Below, one piece after another: positions 47,665 through 61,895 of a DNA stretch of 64,000 nucleotides. How positions within the stretch are numbered: position 1 is the first letter of the stretch; every line of letters begins with the position of its first letter. Source of the DNA: Protonemura montana (lineage: Eukaryota > Arthropoda > Insecta > Plecoptera > Nemouridae). A model generated the notes under the pieces. That model made no database searches and was not told the DNA's origin. It saw only the letters and a program-made list of their open reading frames with translations. The stretch covers positions 24,169,021 through 24,233,020 of the forward strand of contig OX387602.1 in assembly GCA_947568835.1 (NCBI GenBank). Direction: 5' to 3'. A program made the translations under genes and the position numbers.

Positions 47665-50600
47665 ATGAGGGGGAACGGCATTCCATCGGCCATCGAGGCG
47701 GACACGCCGCAGTATTCTTCGCTCATCAACTTAAACAGTCCGAACAACAACAATAACAACTACAATTCGCGTCAGCAATGGGGACAATATTCGAGTCCGC
47801 ACCTCCGCTGGCAGACGTGGACGCTGCAGCCGCAGCCGGCGTCGCGGCCGACGCCTCCTCCTCAGCGACGCCCTAAGGCTGCGCAAGGGCCCTCGGTAAG
47901 GACGAGCGTTTGGTGCAGTGGACGACGCCGCCAAGGCGGACTCCAGAGGGTTGTTGGTCGTTGAAGTGCCTAATGAGTCTGGTGCAGCCGTCTAGAGGAA
48001 ACTATATTCCATAAGAAAAACATCCTTGGATTAGTAGTGATCGCCATTTTATCGGCACCAACTGATCAAAGTATGGACGTGTAGTCTAGTCCCGTTTTAC
48101 TACCCAGCCCAGGCAACAAAGGGCTTGGCTTGCATTAAAATACCTCAAAAAATCTAAAATCAGAAAATCGCTGTACGTCACGCTAATGATATTCGGTCAA
48201 GTTCGGCTTCTAAATCGAGCTCACAATTTGACTGGCGCTGTCTTTTCTACTTATTTCGGTTTTACTTGCCCGAGAGCTCGACTGGCAGCCAGCACCAAAA
48301 TATCGTCCATTGAAACTTTTGCTGGCAGCCATTGCTCCTTTTGTCATGGTCTGCGTATCAGCTCGGAACACAGTATTGTAATCCAAGTGATTTAATTACG
48401 TAATTATAATGATTGGTACAAGACAGCGTGCACGGTGCCTGGCCAATTACATCACAGTGCATTTTAGACGCTACTATTCCATGTAGTTCCGCTAATTTTA
48501 TTATTTTTGGAAAAAAATCCCATAAGATTTTCCGTCTTAATTACACACGTGGGAATTTTAATTTGGTGTCGAAATATTCGGTTTCGTCTAAAATATGCGG
48601 GCAATAAGCATTCTCTTCACGATTAGTTTTATGTACAAGATAAATGGCGGAAGGTACCGTGCTATATCAATTGTGGACGGAACTGTTGAAGAGGACGTAT
48701 AGTTGGTAGAATATGCCCCCGAACGAATCGCGTCGTTTCCCCGAAAACACTTGGCTTTGTAAGGCCTTCCATTATCTTCACAGGTTTTTTTTATCGGCAA
48801 GTCGATTTGAATACAAAATTCATGCGTCGCAAGTCGCAGCTCAACTATTTTCATCACAAAACTTCGTGACAGAAGAAGGTATTGTTCTTCCATTTCTCAT
48901 TGTGAACGTAACTAAACAAATAAGGATAAGATACACCAATTTGCTAGCAATGATAATCGATCTTATAGAATGTCAGATTGGCTAGACAGGCCAGGCTGGG
49001 CCTAGGAGTTCCATGCAAATATCGTACCTACAGTGAAACCTGGAATGACTAATTTACGCAATGGCTGTCTGTGTGCTAGGAGACAATGCTATGTAAAACG
49101 TGTGTGTGTGTCAGTCTTGGGTAATGGTAATGGGTATAACGGCAGTTTGTAGTGTTGCCTGAAATTGGGCCAAGGCCTCGGCTGCTTCGAGATCAATTGA
49201 AATTTCTTACAAACTTAGTTTCATAAGGCGTTGTACCCAGATGCAATGTTTAAGGGGACATAAGACCCTCTCATAATTTACTACTTTCCTCTCTGTCTAC
49301 TAGAGTAACACAAATGCATAGTTTGCGGATTGTTTTGGTTTGAAGCATGCAAGGAGTGCTAGATTAGTGGGTTTCCCAAACATCTTATCGCCGACCAGGA
49401 TTAAAATGTGTCATTTTTGGAATTTCGATATTTTTTATGGGGCCTATCGATTGGTCTCGTTACACAGATAAACCTCTATGTTCGATTAAAACTGAGGGAT
49501 GCAAAATGGACCGTACAGAGACAATTAAATTTCGCCTAGGTTGTCAAAAAACCATTCAGGAGGCCGAGCTTATTTCGTTATCACCAAAAACGCATACAAT
49601 CAATTATAACAAGTCTTGACTAGAAAGTCCGAGACTCTTAAACTAGGTTCGAGTTACGTGCAGGTATTGGTTATGTGGGATAAATGAAAATGCCAATTAA
49701 TTGACAAAAACCACTCTCACTAATAGAAAATTTGGACCACAAATCGATCACAACGTTCCACGTGTTTCGTGGTATAAAATTATTTTCAAACTCGATCCTA
49801 GGCCGTGTTTTTTTAGCGGTTTGCGCCACAAAAAACAAAGCAGAGCGCGACGGAAATAATTCCAGGGAACACATCCCTTGGCTCAGAATGACTTGCTTTT
49901 GACTACACAACCTACAGAAAGGTGTGGACTATATTGTGTACAAAATTGATTTTCCTATCTTCTGTCGTAACTTCTAAAAAAGGGCTGAAATCCGAAACTT
50001 TGTTTCACTACCAAAAACCACGTTAAACTGCGTTTATCTCAGTGTTATTTGTCTTCAAATTATTTTTGGAGAATTCCTATTTTGCAAATGTTGTTAACTA
50101 TCAAATTTCATTTAAAAAAAAACTGGGTATTTTGTGTTCATTCTTATACATAGCGTTTGTGTACAACGCCCTAAAGACGGAACAACAATAACGTAAGCTT
50201 GACTCAAGGCGCTGTCAAATCCAAAGGGTCTGAGCCCAGGCACGGATTTATTCAAGGTAATAATTCGTCATGTTGTCACCTGTTTATTTTAATACCTGCC
50301 AAACCCATGAAATCGAATGTCTAAGCCAAAGTATGGTGGGTTGATAAATATTTACTTTGGACTGCGCCACACGATTCGTAATTTGCATACGAAAGTGTTG
50401 GTAATTTGCTGTCATACTTTATTGACACTTAAACACTTGAATCGCAGGGCGTTATTTGTTTCGGGCCAGTGACTAAGAATGTCCGCTACCATCTCTAATC
50501 CATACGCAGCATCCTCCAGTGTTCAGGTTCAGTGAACGATCCAATAGTCACGTTATTTATTACTGCCGTGCTGGGCGATTTTCGCGGCTCGTGAGTGCTC

Positions 50601-53600
50601 ATTCCTTACGTCCTAAAGTTCATTCGCCGATAAAAATACCTTCTTCACTTTGATCGGAATTTGATTGCGTAATGAAGTGACTCGGTGTTGACATTCCGTT
50701 TGGACATTTAGTTGTAATCAATAATTCGTCATCGTAATCAATCATTGTGAACCTGGCGTATGGCCTGATTAGCAAGAGTTTGTTGTCATCTGAATGGCAA
50801 AACAGTGCGATGTTATACCTGAGCAGTGCGATTGTTTAGTGCGTGCTTTCTGCTTGCTCCACTCACCCCTGCCTGTCACTTTTTCAGGGTATACGCATTC
50901 ACTATTGAAATTCGGTTTCTTTGTCACAGTTCGCGTTCTCTTAAGAGAATGCAAGACCGATGCATGACCGCTTCGTAATTTTTTGTTTATATGCGCGAAT
51001 TACAACAATTCGTAGTCATGTGCCATGGCCTCACTTATGAAGTAGGTACAACAGACTTCAAACTTTTAGTTGCGTTGACTGGACGACAAAACAATAGAAA
51101 CTTCATGCGTCACGTGTAGATTAAGAAAAGCGAGCAGCAGAAAAAAATCTCTTTGAATAATACATTCTAAGTGTCAACAGCTTTTTCTTTTTGCGCATCG
51201 CTCGCTCTTGAAATGCCAAACCTGGCCTCGGCCCAAAAATATTTCGCATTCAGGTGTGCTGGGCTACGCATTGCCTGCTTGCCCATGCACGCCGGGCCAT
51301 TAGTGAAGCGCACATGCTGCTATGAGTGGCATCGTGGCAAAATATCGCAGCTCATTGGTAGTAGTTTCTCGTCCTTGGCCCCTCGTTTGTAGCTCGTATG
51401 ATAATGTATGTGGTGTACTGCCATTTCCTGCTCTGCAAGCACGGGCCGTACCCTCGCTTGGCGGCACCAGCTATCGTTCTATGTCGCCGTGGTCGAGCTA
51501 GAGATTGCCACACATCTAATTAATCAGATATTTTATAGTTTGTGGGCATGATAGCACTTAATTTCGATTAGGACGTTGTACCATTTGTAGCGAGTGTTGA
51601 TGGCCAAACAAGCTTAGCCATTGGGCAACAGCAGTGCATTGTTAGTCGGGGTGCCGACGCTCCGGCACCTCGCTATTTTCAGGCGCAGTTTCGGGACACC
51701 CATCAGGTTAGATGGATTGCCGTTTTGGGTCGAGTGCTTTTTGCAAATCCGGACAGTGCTCTAGGTGAATGACAAGGCTTGACTGAAATGTCCCCTCGCT
51801 GACAGTACTGCAAGGTGTATCATTCATCGCATCACTACTTCCTCCGCTTGTTGTCGTAGCCCTGTGATAAATGTCCACTGGCTTGCCAACGATACGTTTA
51901 CCAAACACATCCAATGTTTGTTCGCCCTTCTTCCTAAAGCATAATATCCATAAATTGTAGTAAAATTTCCGTCGTGCCACATAAATCTCTGAGTGGTCCC
52001 CCTCTCCCCCATCCGGGCGCGCGATCCCTGCATTGCGTTGATCTTCGATCAGGACCTAAGTATTGTTTCATGGATGTAGCTCACGTATTTTTGTGATAAG
52101 TTTCCCATCGGCGTATGTCTCGATTAGGGCGGCTCACGCACCGGCGGTCACGCATCTTTCGCACGTACCCCGCGGGGTAACGGGAGGTAGGGGCAGGGGA
52201 TCTTTAGCCCCTAGACGGTACCCACACGTCAGCTCTCCCGGGTAATTCGTTCTCTATAACGCCTCGTTAGGGACGTGTCTCGTAAGTTTGCTCCCACACT
52301 GATAGCTTCCGATACTGGCAATTTGCGAAGAAGTACACTAACTTCGTTTCTTTCCCATCCTCCTGGGCGCGACGCGCCGATGCGCCGTCGATTACAGTTC
52401 CCCGGCGCTATTGGCCGACCAACGTTTCCATTCGAGCTCGTGCCGAGCGATGGGAGACCGGAGACCCTAATTCAAACTTCAAAATAAAATTGAGCTCGAT
52501 TGTTGTCTAGATAGGGCCAGTTAATATACGCACGGTATCTTTAATAGCTCCGTATTCCCAGGGGTCTGTTCTTGCTAGCGCCGGACTTTCGCTATTGTTT
52601 TTGTGTTGATCATGTATCCTATGCCTATGATGCCTATTTCTGTTTCCGCCATAATTTGGTGCGTCGTCGCAAGCTCGTCTGATGATGGTCTCTTCGTTGT
52701 TCTGTTAGAAAGTTCGCCGTGTTGCGGCCGCTGCGCGCCCAATGCGGCTTTCTTGAATTATCTTGCGTTTTATTGAAATCACCGCATTCCTTTAATTCTA
52801 ACTACGTCATAAAAAACGTCGCTCTTACATAACGCAGCGGTCTATAGGTACAGTAGATTTGCCGTAGTATTAAAGTGAAACTTGCTGTTCTGCGTATAAT
52901 TTCCGCTGGCATTATTACGTAGTGCAGTGCACATTGATTTGCACTCTACCTAGGTAAGTAAGTAAATGGTATCGAGCGAACACAAACACTGTGTTTACCA
53001 GACCTGCAAGTCTTTGCCAATGTAGAAAACGTCTGCAGGCAAATATGATAAGAGGTACGTTTTTCGTAATGGCGAGTACGACACCTTTACGATTACTGCA
53101 AATCCAACGCACATGGTAGAAATACACATTCCCCGAAGTGATTGCACGCGTATTCTCCTTCCGTTCTACGCATCGCGCCGCGAAATCGGCTGCGAAATCG
53201 GCCATGAACGCGTGCGACAAGAGTTCCCGTTGAGGACGTTGGGACGCTGGCGCGTTGGCCCCAGCGATCGGCTGACCTCAGGGCCGTGGGTTCGTTCCCC
53301 CGCGTCCGCACGGCTGCCACTGACACCGCCGCCACTGACACCGCCGCCTCCCTGGCTGCGGATGGCTTCGACCTCTTTATGCAAAATAGTAGCTGAATCC
53401 TGCAGAGACGCGGCGGACATGACGTAGTTGATCTTGTTACGCTAAGCTCTTGTTATTGGATTCGCATTCTGTCGGTGACTACCGACGCCTTACATATGCA
53501 CGCCGTCTATTTAATTACCCGACAAGCGTCGCCACTCGGCGTCGGTACGGCTCTAAAATATCGTGTCCTATGTCCAGTGCGGTGGCAAGGACGTGGCCGA

Positions 53601-56600
53601 CGGTTCTTGAGACTGATATTGAGCCAAAATAAATCTTGTGTGCTGCGCGACGAGGGTGGCAGCGGCACCCGCTGGGCGAGAATGGGTGTCGGAAAATTAA
53701 CGGCGCACTCCATTGTCAGCGAAGAAATTGATTGCATTGCAGTACGATATTGTATTATAACACACTTTACTTTAACACTCAGCTCATTACGATGCATAAG
53801 ATTTCTGTTTTGTGGTGCTTGGTACTCGGTACCTTGTCGACATCGAACGGAAAATATTCGTGCAACTTTTTCATGTTTCTACACGCCAATTTGTCTTTTG
53901 TTTTTTTGCCTTTCCTCAAAAACCCTCTTGAGTCTCGACTAAGAAACAGTAATGATAATTACGACTTCAAAGAGATGCATGACTGCGAGCTCTTCTTCGT
54001 CAAGTTTCTTTGGAAGTTCAGTCACTTAGCACCGGTTAGTTTGAGCGACCGGCCGCAAGAAACACGAGCGAACCTGAGAAATGGTAATGACGATGGTCAC
54101 TCTGTTTCGGAGGTGTGGTGGGTGCCACGCAGTGTACTCAGCTGATGGCTTGCGTTTATTTTTTTGCAGAAGGTGGACCCGGAATTGATCTTCACGAAGC
54201 AAGAACGCATCGGTAAGGGCTCCTTCGGCGAGGTGTTCAAGGGGATCGACAACCGCACACAACAAGTTGTCGCCATCAAAATCATTGATCTCGAGGAAGC
54301 CGAAGATGAAATCGAAGATATTCAACAGGAGATCATGGTGTTGTCGCAGTGTGACAGCCCCTTTGTCACCAAATATTTCGGCTCCTACCTGAAGGTAAGT
54401 CGTATAACCTCATCAATCATACGTCGTTTGGGTCGGGACTCCCACACCCTCCATGCCGGATACCCCCCTGTCTGCTGTCTTATCGGTAACTCGATTCCTA
54501 CGTTAGAATTTCGTGAAACTGAATTCGTTCTTTTTCCGCGGGAGCGCTTGATTAAAAATGAATATTTCGATGAACTCCGGCAGTTCAGCATACTGTGCCA
54601 TCGATGTCCAATAAAATCTGGTCATAACGTTACCAGGTTATACGAGGGACGGGAAATTTAGGTTACACCGTTAGCTGGTCGGATCGCCTGAGCAGGCCAC
54701 ACCGCGCAGTAGACCAGTCCTCGGCTCCCAGACTGTTAGGTTAGGGCCAGGGGCTTGCTGGCAGACTCGGTCGGTCTGTCACGACCACGACACGGGAGCG
54801 GGAGGAAGGGTTCGCCGGATCAGGATGTAGTTCGGACTTTGGGCGACTCTGTTCGGGTGCATCATGGTGGAACCGACGCTGGGGTGGAGTTGCTGTTATT
54901 ATGGCTGGCAACGCTCTGGAAAACTGAATCCAAGCCAGCGCTCACGTCGCACTCCCATTATTGGAGCGTCGTAGGATGGGCGAAAATAATATTGATAGCC
55001 TAGTTAGTAGTTAGCATGCTCATGGGTGATCGAATCGAAGGAGTGGTGAACAATCGCATCGTAGACGTTTGCGACGAGCCCACAATTTAATGACGCTTTG
55101 TTTGGGTGGTCCGTCGCGTTTTCTACGACTCATTTGTGTCTCTACTTCTTCCAATCTCACGAGTCGCGTGGATCGTGATTTATTTGTTTTATTCGTATTG
55201 TCTTTGCTATCAAAATCAGACTGGGTGACTGCTCGAATCATTTACAAACTCTCAACTTTCGTGATTTCGGTTTCATCACGGATTGTGACTGCTCTGAGAT
55301 ACTCTTGTTGTATTGCTTTTTATTAAATGTCAGAAATAATGACTTATCTTTATGCCAGAACATTCTCGTTGACGCGTGCTCTATCCTTTCATAGCCTAGC
55401 TCCATGAAAGGGCAAACTCGATTCGGGATTTCTTTTTTCCATATGCGTCGTATGAATCGGTGGTAACGCCCATGGTTTCATCACGTTTCGTATTTAAAAA
55501 TTATAATGTTTTGCGGGAATGGATTCTTCTTAAATCCCATCGTATCGTTGCCCTTTTAGTCACACTAGAATATGGGGTTAGGATTTGCATGGCCTCTGTT
55601 CTATTGGGGTTCTTTTAGTAAATGATGCTTTGATATTCTGATTAGAGTCGGGTATTATCTCTGCTTGGATGAATTCCTCATCTACTTTCTGATGAGGTGC
55701 CGTGAAGACAGTGACTTGAACCTCTTTGGCTTCACGCCCGTCTCTTTTGACACGACCCCTCGTCCTTCAACCTTACAAGAGACTTTGAGAATACAAATAC
55801 ATTTCCAGGGAGAGCGTAAGGTAATCGGGAACGGGAGCCATTCCAACGAAATGAACTTGCCGAGATATCCTCGCGGCGTTTGCTTGCGTGCGGTCTCTTC
55901 CGCGTTCTCCAACGCATGGCCCGTTTGTAACACACCTACGGCACGTGAAATGATGCACTGGAGACATGGGCATCCAGGCGTGCCCACAATCAAATGTATT
56001 ATTTACTTCATCGACATGCGTCTCTTCCCTCCCCCTGTCTCTGGTCGCTCGCGCCGTGCAAATTATTTATGGGCGCTCCTGAACGAGCAACTGAAGGATG
56101 ATTGGGGCTTGAAAACACGGCCGCAATTTGCTCCGTTCGAAGTGGCCTAGCAGCGAGAGAACGCGATAAAACTTTCAAACAGTTCCATCCGGAGGTTTCA
56201 TTTCATGCTTTGATACTTATTTGAGCTGAAAACAGACCTCTTTGAATCGTTTCATGAAAATCATTATCTTCTTGATCGCTTTCTTACCGCCCATGACCGA
56301 GCTCCTTGACCCTTGAAATGTCCGATTCTGTTTATGCATTAATTACCATTCGATGCTAATTAAAAAGCATTCTTCAACCTTTATCAGCTGAGGCGTCGGT
56401 GTGGAAGCTCCTATAAAATCACCGATTGTGACGAATATTTTGCATACTAGTCCGATGTAGGAGCAGTTCAACTTTTGTCTTCGCCGCGATCAAGATTTCT
56501 TCCTTGCTCTCTAGGCTTTCTGATGCGTTTCGATTAAATACTTGCATCGAAACTTAGAAGCCAGCTTCTCTAAGGTCTTCAAACGTGTAATACCGTGCGT

Positions 56601-59600
56601 GGAAGAAAATGCCAGAGAATTGATTTTTAAATACAGAAGAAATGTATACCTTGGCTTCCTAGCGCATGCACTGCTAGTCAATTCTCCAAGCCAATTTTTC
56701 GTTGATGGCGTCTGAACAGACAGCGCCGATCAATGGGCCTACACCACGTCTCTTTTGTCGGTCTTCCTTCGCGGTAGCTCGACGTACTTTTTATTTGGCG
56801 TTTTATACCCAAATTGTTATGTTACAGCTGTCGTACTGCGGACAATACTGTTAAGTTGGGTGCTACCATATCTCGTTTAGGCGTTTAGTCTGTCAGAGTC
56901 CGCCGATCAATACAATGCAATCTATAGATCGAATTTCACGAAATTACGAAATGCCAGTCGTTTTTTTTTTCTTTTCATTTTGAACACCACCCACCCACGT
57001 CTAAGGTGTATCTATTGAGTTTGAGAAATGAAAGTCGATGTGACGATAGGCCGCCACGCCACGATCTAATTCAGTAGCTCTGCAAGCAAGGCAGTGGTTG
57101 CAGACTGTTCGCATTGCCTCACGCGATCCAACCATACCGATTGCAGCTAGCCATAGATTATTGCACACCCGACTAGTGCATTGTAATGCTCGAATTACTT
57201 ACTAATACCAAGTGCACGATTTTATCGCAGTATACATTCTCTGTCACTCATCCGTAATGTGGTTGTGCTGAATAGTTTACACGCTTCATTTTCATATCGA
57301 GCTGGTGGAACATGCGGTTCGAGTTCCTCAATTGTGTTTTTGGAACACTCATGTGACGTTTTTAAAAGAGCCAGAGCCAGAAAGAGCATTTTAATTTTTA
57401 GCAAACAAATTTAGTCGTGAGTTTTTGAGTAGGTTCGAGCAATGAGCAGCTTTTTAAGTGGTTTAAATGCGGGCGGCGCGGAGGTCCGCTCTTGCGACCC
57501 ATTCACATAGATTCTTTATTAGGATCATGATGAAATTAGCATAATATCGTTATTGACGACGTAGGTGTTGAAAACATATATGCCGGACTGAAATTGGCGA
57601 TGCGGTATCCGGATTCGTGGTCGTGGTCGGGGCTCATTACTTCGCGATAATATTCTGCTTTGCGTTTTCTGTTTTGCTTTCCTTCCTTCCTTTGCCTCTT
57701 CCACTTCCTGCCTGTTTGATAACACGTGCAAGATACTGGTTTACACATAAATACGCCAGTAGCTTTAATCAGCATAGATTAATTAGCCACCTAGTCAATT
57801 TTCAGAGATAATAAGTAATAATTACCTACGTAAGGAGGTATTGTAAAGATTACAATATAATCCCATGCTCTTCTTTTGCGGAACAAATTATTTTATTTCG
57901 CAGACACAATGTTTCCACAAATAGCTACCAATAGACCTTATTGCATGGTCTCTCCATTTAAATCATAAAAAATATACCTAATCACCATAGTTTTAATCCC
58001 CTTTACCCTTTGCTAGAAAACATCCTGCAGGGTGACTTTCGACACTTGCCAGGAGTGTGACAGATGAGCTCCGATTTCTAATCTTCCAATCTGATTTCCA
58101 AAATGGTCCTTGTAAATTTGCAATTGAAAATGAATGGCCAATGGCCAGCTCCTGGATATTGTAAAGTATGCTATATTCAGCTATCATGCAGCACCATCTA
58201 AAGGAATTGTATACCACTCAATGCTGCCTCCACATCAGCCCCAACATCCTAGTGTCTCAAAATATCAATGACATCTTGGCAACAACCTAGTTCACTCTTC
58301 AAAGGGTATTACCAAAATCAGTATTGTTTTGCTATATTGTGCCAGAATGAGTCGGTGCCAATTGTCATTTGTGTTGCTAAGGGTACGAAGCTATGGATTA
58401 TCATGGAGTACCTTGGTGGCGGGTCAGCGCTGGACCTGATGAAGGCAGGCAGCTTCGAGGAAATGCACATCGCCATCATCCTGCGCGAGGTTCTCAAGGG
58501 ATTGGACTACCTGCACAGCGAGCGCAAGCTGCACCGTGACATCAAGGCTGCCAATGTGCTGCTCAGCGAGGTGGGCGACGTCAAGCTAGCCGACTTTGGA
58601 GTCGCCGGTCAGCTCACCAACACTACCAGCAAGCGAAACACCTTCGTTGGCACGCCATTTTGGATGGCGCCAGAAGTCATAAAGCAGTCCGCGTACGACT
58701 CAAAGGTACCTTCTTATGTTTCATGCAAATCAACGTTTTTAGCACCCTGGTTAGTTTTTACAATTATTATTACTCAATATAAGACAAATATATTGTACTC
58801 CGTGGCTGGATTCACTTTCAACTGCGGCCTGCAGCCAGCTCTTGGTTTTACCAAATTCCACCATATAAGTGCCAATTCTACCATATTGGTGACACAAATC
58901 AAAGGTTCTACTAATGCTTGAGGGATATAATGCTTGTCTCAAATGTCTTGGAGTTTAAGCATATGACTTGCCATGGCTTGGTCATTTCCAACTCATGCTT
59001 GATGGTTTGCTTGCTTCTAGGCTGACATCTGGTCCCTGGGCATCACGGCCATCGAGTTGGCCAAAGGCGAGCCACCCAACTCGGAGCTGCATCCCATGCG
59101 AGTACTGTTCCTTATCCCGAAGAACAACCCTCCACAGCTCACGGGAAATTATACCAAACAATTCAAGGAGTTTGTCGAGGCGTGCCTCAACAAGGATCCA
59201 GAAAATGTAAGAAACCTATCAGCTTCAGGGCTTGTTCCTTTATGATTTTCTACTTCCGCATACATTACAAGTGAACCTTCGAGACCATCTTTCAAAAAGT
59301 AGTACCAGTAGTACATTTTTTGGAATAAGTTTCCTTTGTTTCAGTTTCAACTTGATCAAATTGACAAAATTTGTGTCCTTGCTCGTCCCCAGTTTTGTTT
59401 ATAAAACCAACTTTTATCAAGAAGCAAGGACCTTGTATGCAAAGAATAAAAAAGGAGCTCTGGTTTCCTTTTCAAATTTTGGACTGCAAATTTATGATTA
59501 CCAAAACAAATATTGCCATACATTTTGATCTAAGATAAATGACGTGTGCATGTTGAAGGAAGTAGTGGCTTCCTGTAGAACTTTGCTCAGTGTTTTCTCC

Positions 59601-61895
59601 TGTTTTGTTGCAGAGGCCTACTGCTAAAGAATTGCTCAAGTTTCCTTTCATTCGGAAAGCCAAGAAGAATTCCTATTTGATTGACTTGATAGACAGGTAC
59701 AGGAAATGGAAGTCTCAAAGAAGTGAAGAAAGTGAAACTGAATCAGAAAACTCAGATTCGTAAGTCAACTGTGTTTTTTTAACAAATTACTGTCAAAAGT
59801 GTTACAATAAGTCAGTTTTTAAACTACCTTTCAGCAAAGAATTCTATCCTGCAACATTTGTTTAACAAGCTTATCCTGTGTAAAATGTATATTCTGTTAA
59901 TAGGTGATAGGTACACTTATAAATCAGTGTCTAAGGCTAATATCTTAAGCATTTCAAATAATTTTAACTTAAACAACAGACTGATACTTCTAACAAAAGG
60001 TGTTTCTCCACCACATAACTAATAACCTTGTGTGTCTGTTTGTAGGGAGGAGTCGAAACAAGACAGTGACTTGGACGAGCCATGGATAATGACTGTGAAG
60101 GGACCGCATTCAATTAAACCTCCTAAAGACGACGATCAATCAAATCACAAGCTTCCACAGAAGGTCCAGAATGGTTCTGGACCTCAACAAACAAAGTCGC
60201 CTCCTAAGGACTCAAATTTGAATCACTATAGAAGTGAGAGGACTGAAAACAAACCAACGCAGGTAATAAAAAATACTTTAAAAGTCCACAAGTGTGCAGG
60301 TTTCCTTCTAAATACCAAACCTGCCAATTTCTCGATGAACTGGGAACTGGTCATATTGCCATTGGTTAATTCTCTCTGGTACACGAGAACAGAGCCAATA
60401 ATCTAAAAAAAAAAAAAATTTACTTAATATGCAAAGCAGAAAACAGATACAATAAAAGAATACAAATTCTTAAAAGTAAATTTTACACATTTTTTTTACA
60501 TTAGATCTGATAGTGAATTCAGAGTTAAAAATTCTTTGCTGCAGCCCTAAGAAAAAGCAAACAAAGTTGATGGGTTTTTGGATTGGGAGGTTAGACATTT
60601 TTTTTACAAATGAATGATAGAGATTTTACAACCCCAGCACCTGGTTCAAAAAGTATTCATTTGCAATGTGTCTGGCTTTAAGCATATTCCAATGCTATTT
60701 CAGCATTGAAGGTTCCAAGTGTCCAGCTGAAATCTTGGGAATTTTTCTAGAAATTTCTCTGACTGTTAAAGACGTATTCAGACACTCTATTTCCGTATCC
60801 AAGACCACACAAACATTTTAGAAGCAATAATATTTGTTAGACCACATTTGCTCTCCAAGGGCTGTGTGCATTTCAAATACTAGCCTAGGATCTTTGTATT
60901 ACCCATTAATCAGCAGCAGAGCCAATTGTTGTATTGTATCTCAATTCACCATCGTCGATACCCATCGACCACACCCATGCACTCTTCACGATTACAGTCG
61001 CGGCCGCATTCTGCATCTCCCCTGGTTGCTGTGGACAACCTAAAGGAGCGAGAGGGCAAGGAGTCGCAGGGCCGCGATAAACGCAGCTCGAAGGAGATTG
61101 GCCCGCTTGACCACCGGGGAGAGCACGGCGAGGTGGGCGTCGGCGACAAGAAGCCCAACATCGCTCCTACCGCCGCCTCCGCCGCCAAGAACACCAGGCT
61201 AGCGCGCCAAGACAGCCGGGAGACCAACAACACCAGTGCTGCTACCAAATCCACCCATCTCCGATCTTCTTGCCTCTCCGGCGTCATCTATCCACTTATC
61301 TCAGACGTAAGCTTGACTTGCTTTTCGTAATACCTTGTGTGATATTTGCTAGGTGTGCAAAGCTGTCAAAACTAATTTTCCCTGAAATTTGTAAGCAGTA
61401 GCTTCTAAGGACCTTGGTTATTTTTTAAAAGGCTCTAACACCTACTTATTTTGTTGTTGTTAAAACAGGACCAGTCTGCCATATTTGAAGGAAAAGCTGT
61501 TTGTTAAAGCCAACTGAGTTTTTTATTATTATCAACACTAAAACCGTCTCAAATATTGATGCCCAAACGGGCACTGAGTTTTATTAACATATCTTTAAAT
61601 ATATTGTTTAATTTATATATAATATATATAATATATGTTTAATTTATATATGAGTTTTTAAACTGAGTTCATTTCATTTAATTTACAGTTACAAAGGAGG
61701 CATAACTATAACGCCAGAAGCCCCGAGTCATCCCACAAGACCGATGCCATTGAAGAACTGAAGAACGCATTTGAACTAGCTGAACGATCAAGTCCCGGAA
61801 TCAGCGACCTTTTCGTTCGTGAAATGGTTCAGAAACTTTTGCCCACCTTAAGCGAGACTAGGGTTAAGGGAGTCATGGATAAAATTGCAAGGTAA
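47665..61895 (+). CDS. Germinal-centre kinase III (MST3/STK24/STK25/STK26 ortholog)
   Basis: A Ste20-type Ser/Thr kinase that acts with CCM3/PDCD10 and STRIPAK in cell polarity, Golgi positioning and tube integrity. Exons: 47665-47895 (tentative), 54170-54394, 58382-58705, 59021-59206, 59614-59759, 60046-60262, 60998-61306, 61689-61895; phases fit, 614 residues (538 without exon 1). Seen: [12 protein letters not shown] (P-loop), VAIKIID (Lys), [12 protein letters not shown] (catalytic loop), [20 protein letters not shown] (activation loop), LIDRYRKWK, then a ~215-residue linker with [11 protein letters not shown], and the C-terminal [18 protein letters not shown] matching the PDCD10-binding helices. 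A single gene of this type is expected outside vertebrates (GckIII in flies), so no paralog symbol is given. Exon 1, low-complexity and Asn/Pro/Gln-rich, is the weak point. AATAAA at 62429-62434 is a possible polyadenylation signal. Confidence 0.92.
47896..54169 (+). other. Putative intron 1 of the kinase gene
   Basis: 6.3 kb between the tentative first coding exon (donor CTCG|GTAAGG) and the first kinase exon (acceptor TTTTTTTGCAG). Only chance frames were seen. CpG-rich patches at 52100-52480 and 53160-53420 could hold alternative first exons. Confidence 0.4.
54395..58381 (+). other. Intron 2 of the kinase gene
   Basis: A 4.0-kb intron splitting the kinase N-lobe between ...GSYLK and GTKLWII. 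It contains an unidentified 161-codon frame (55665-56150) without family similarity that I can recognise. The acceptor is TTGCTAAG. Confidence 0.8.

Noticed and set aside
53113..53427. GC-rich frames on both strands in kinase intron 1
   Set aside because: Overlapping frames on both strands in a CpG-rich patch, without a family motif; more likely compositional.
60946..61287. 113-codon minus-strand frame
   Set aside because: Antisense to the kinase linker exon 60998-61306; explained by its high GC content.
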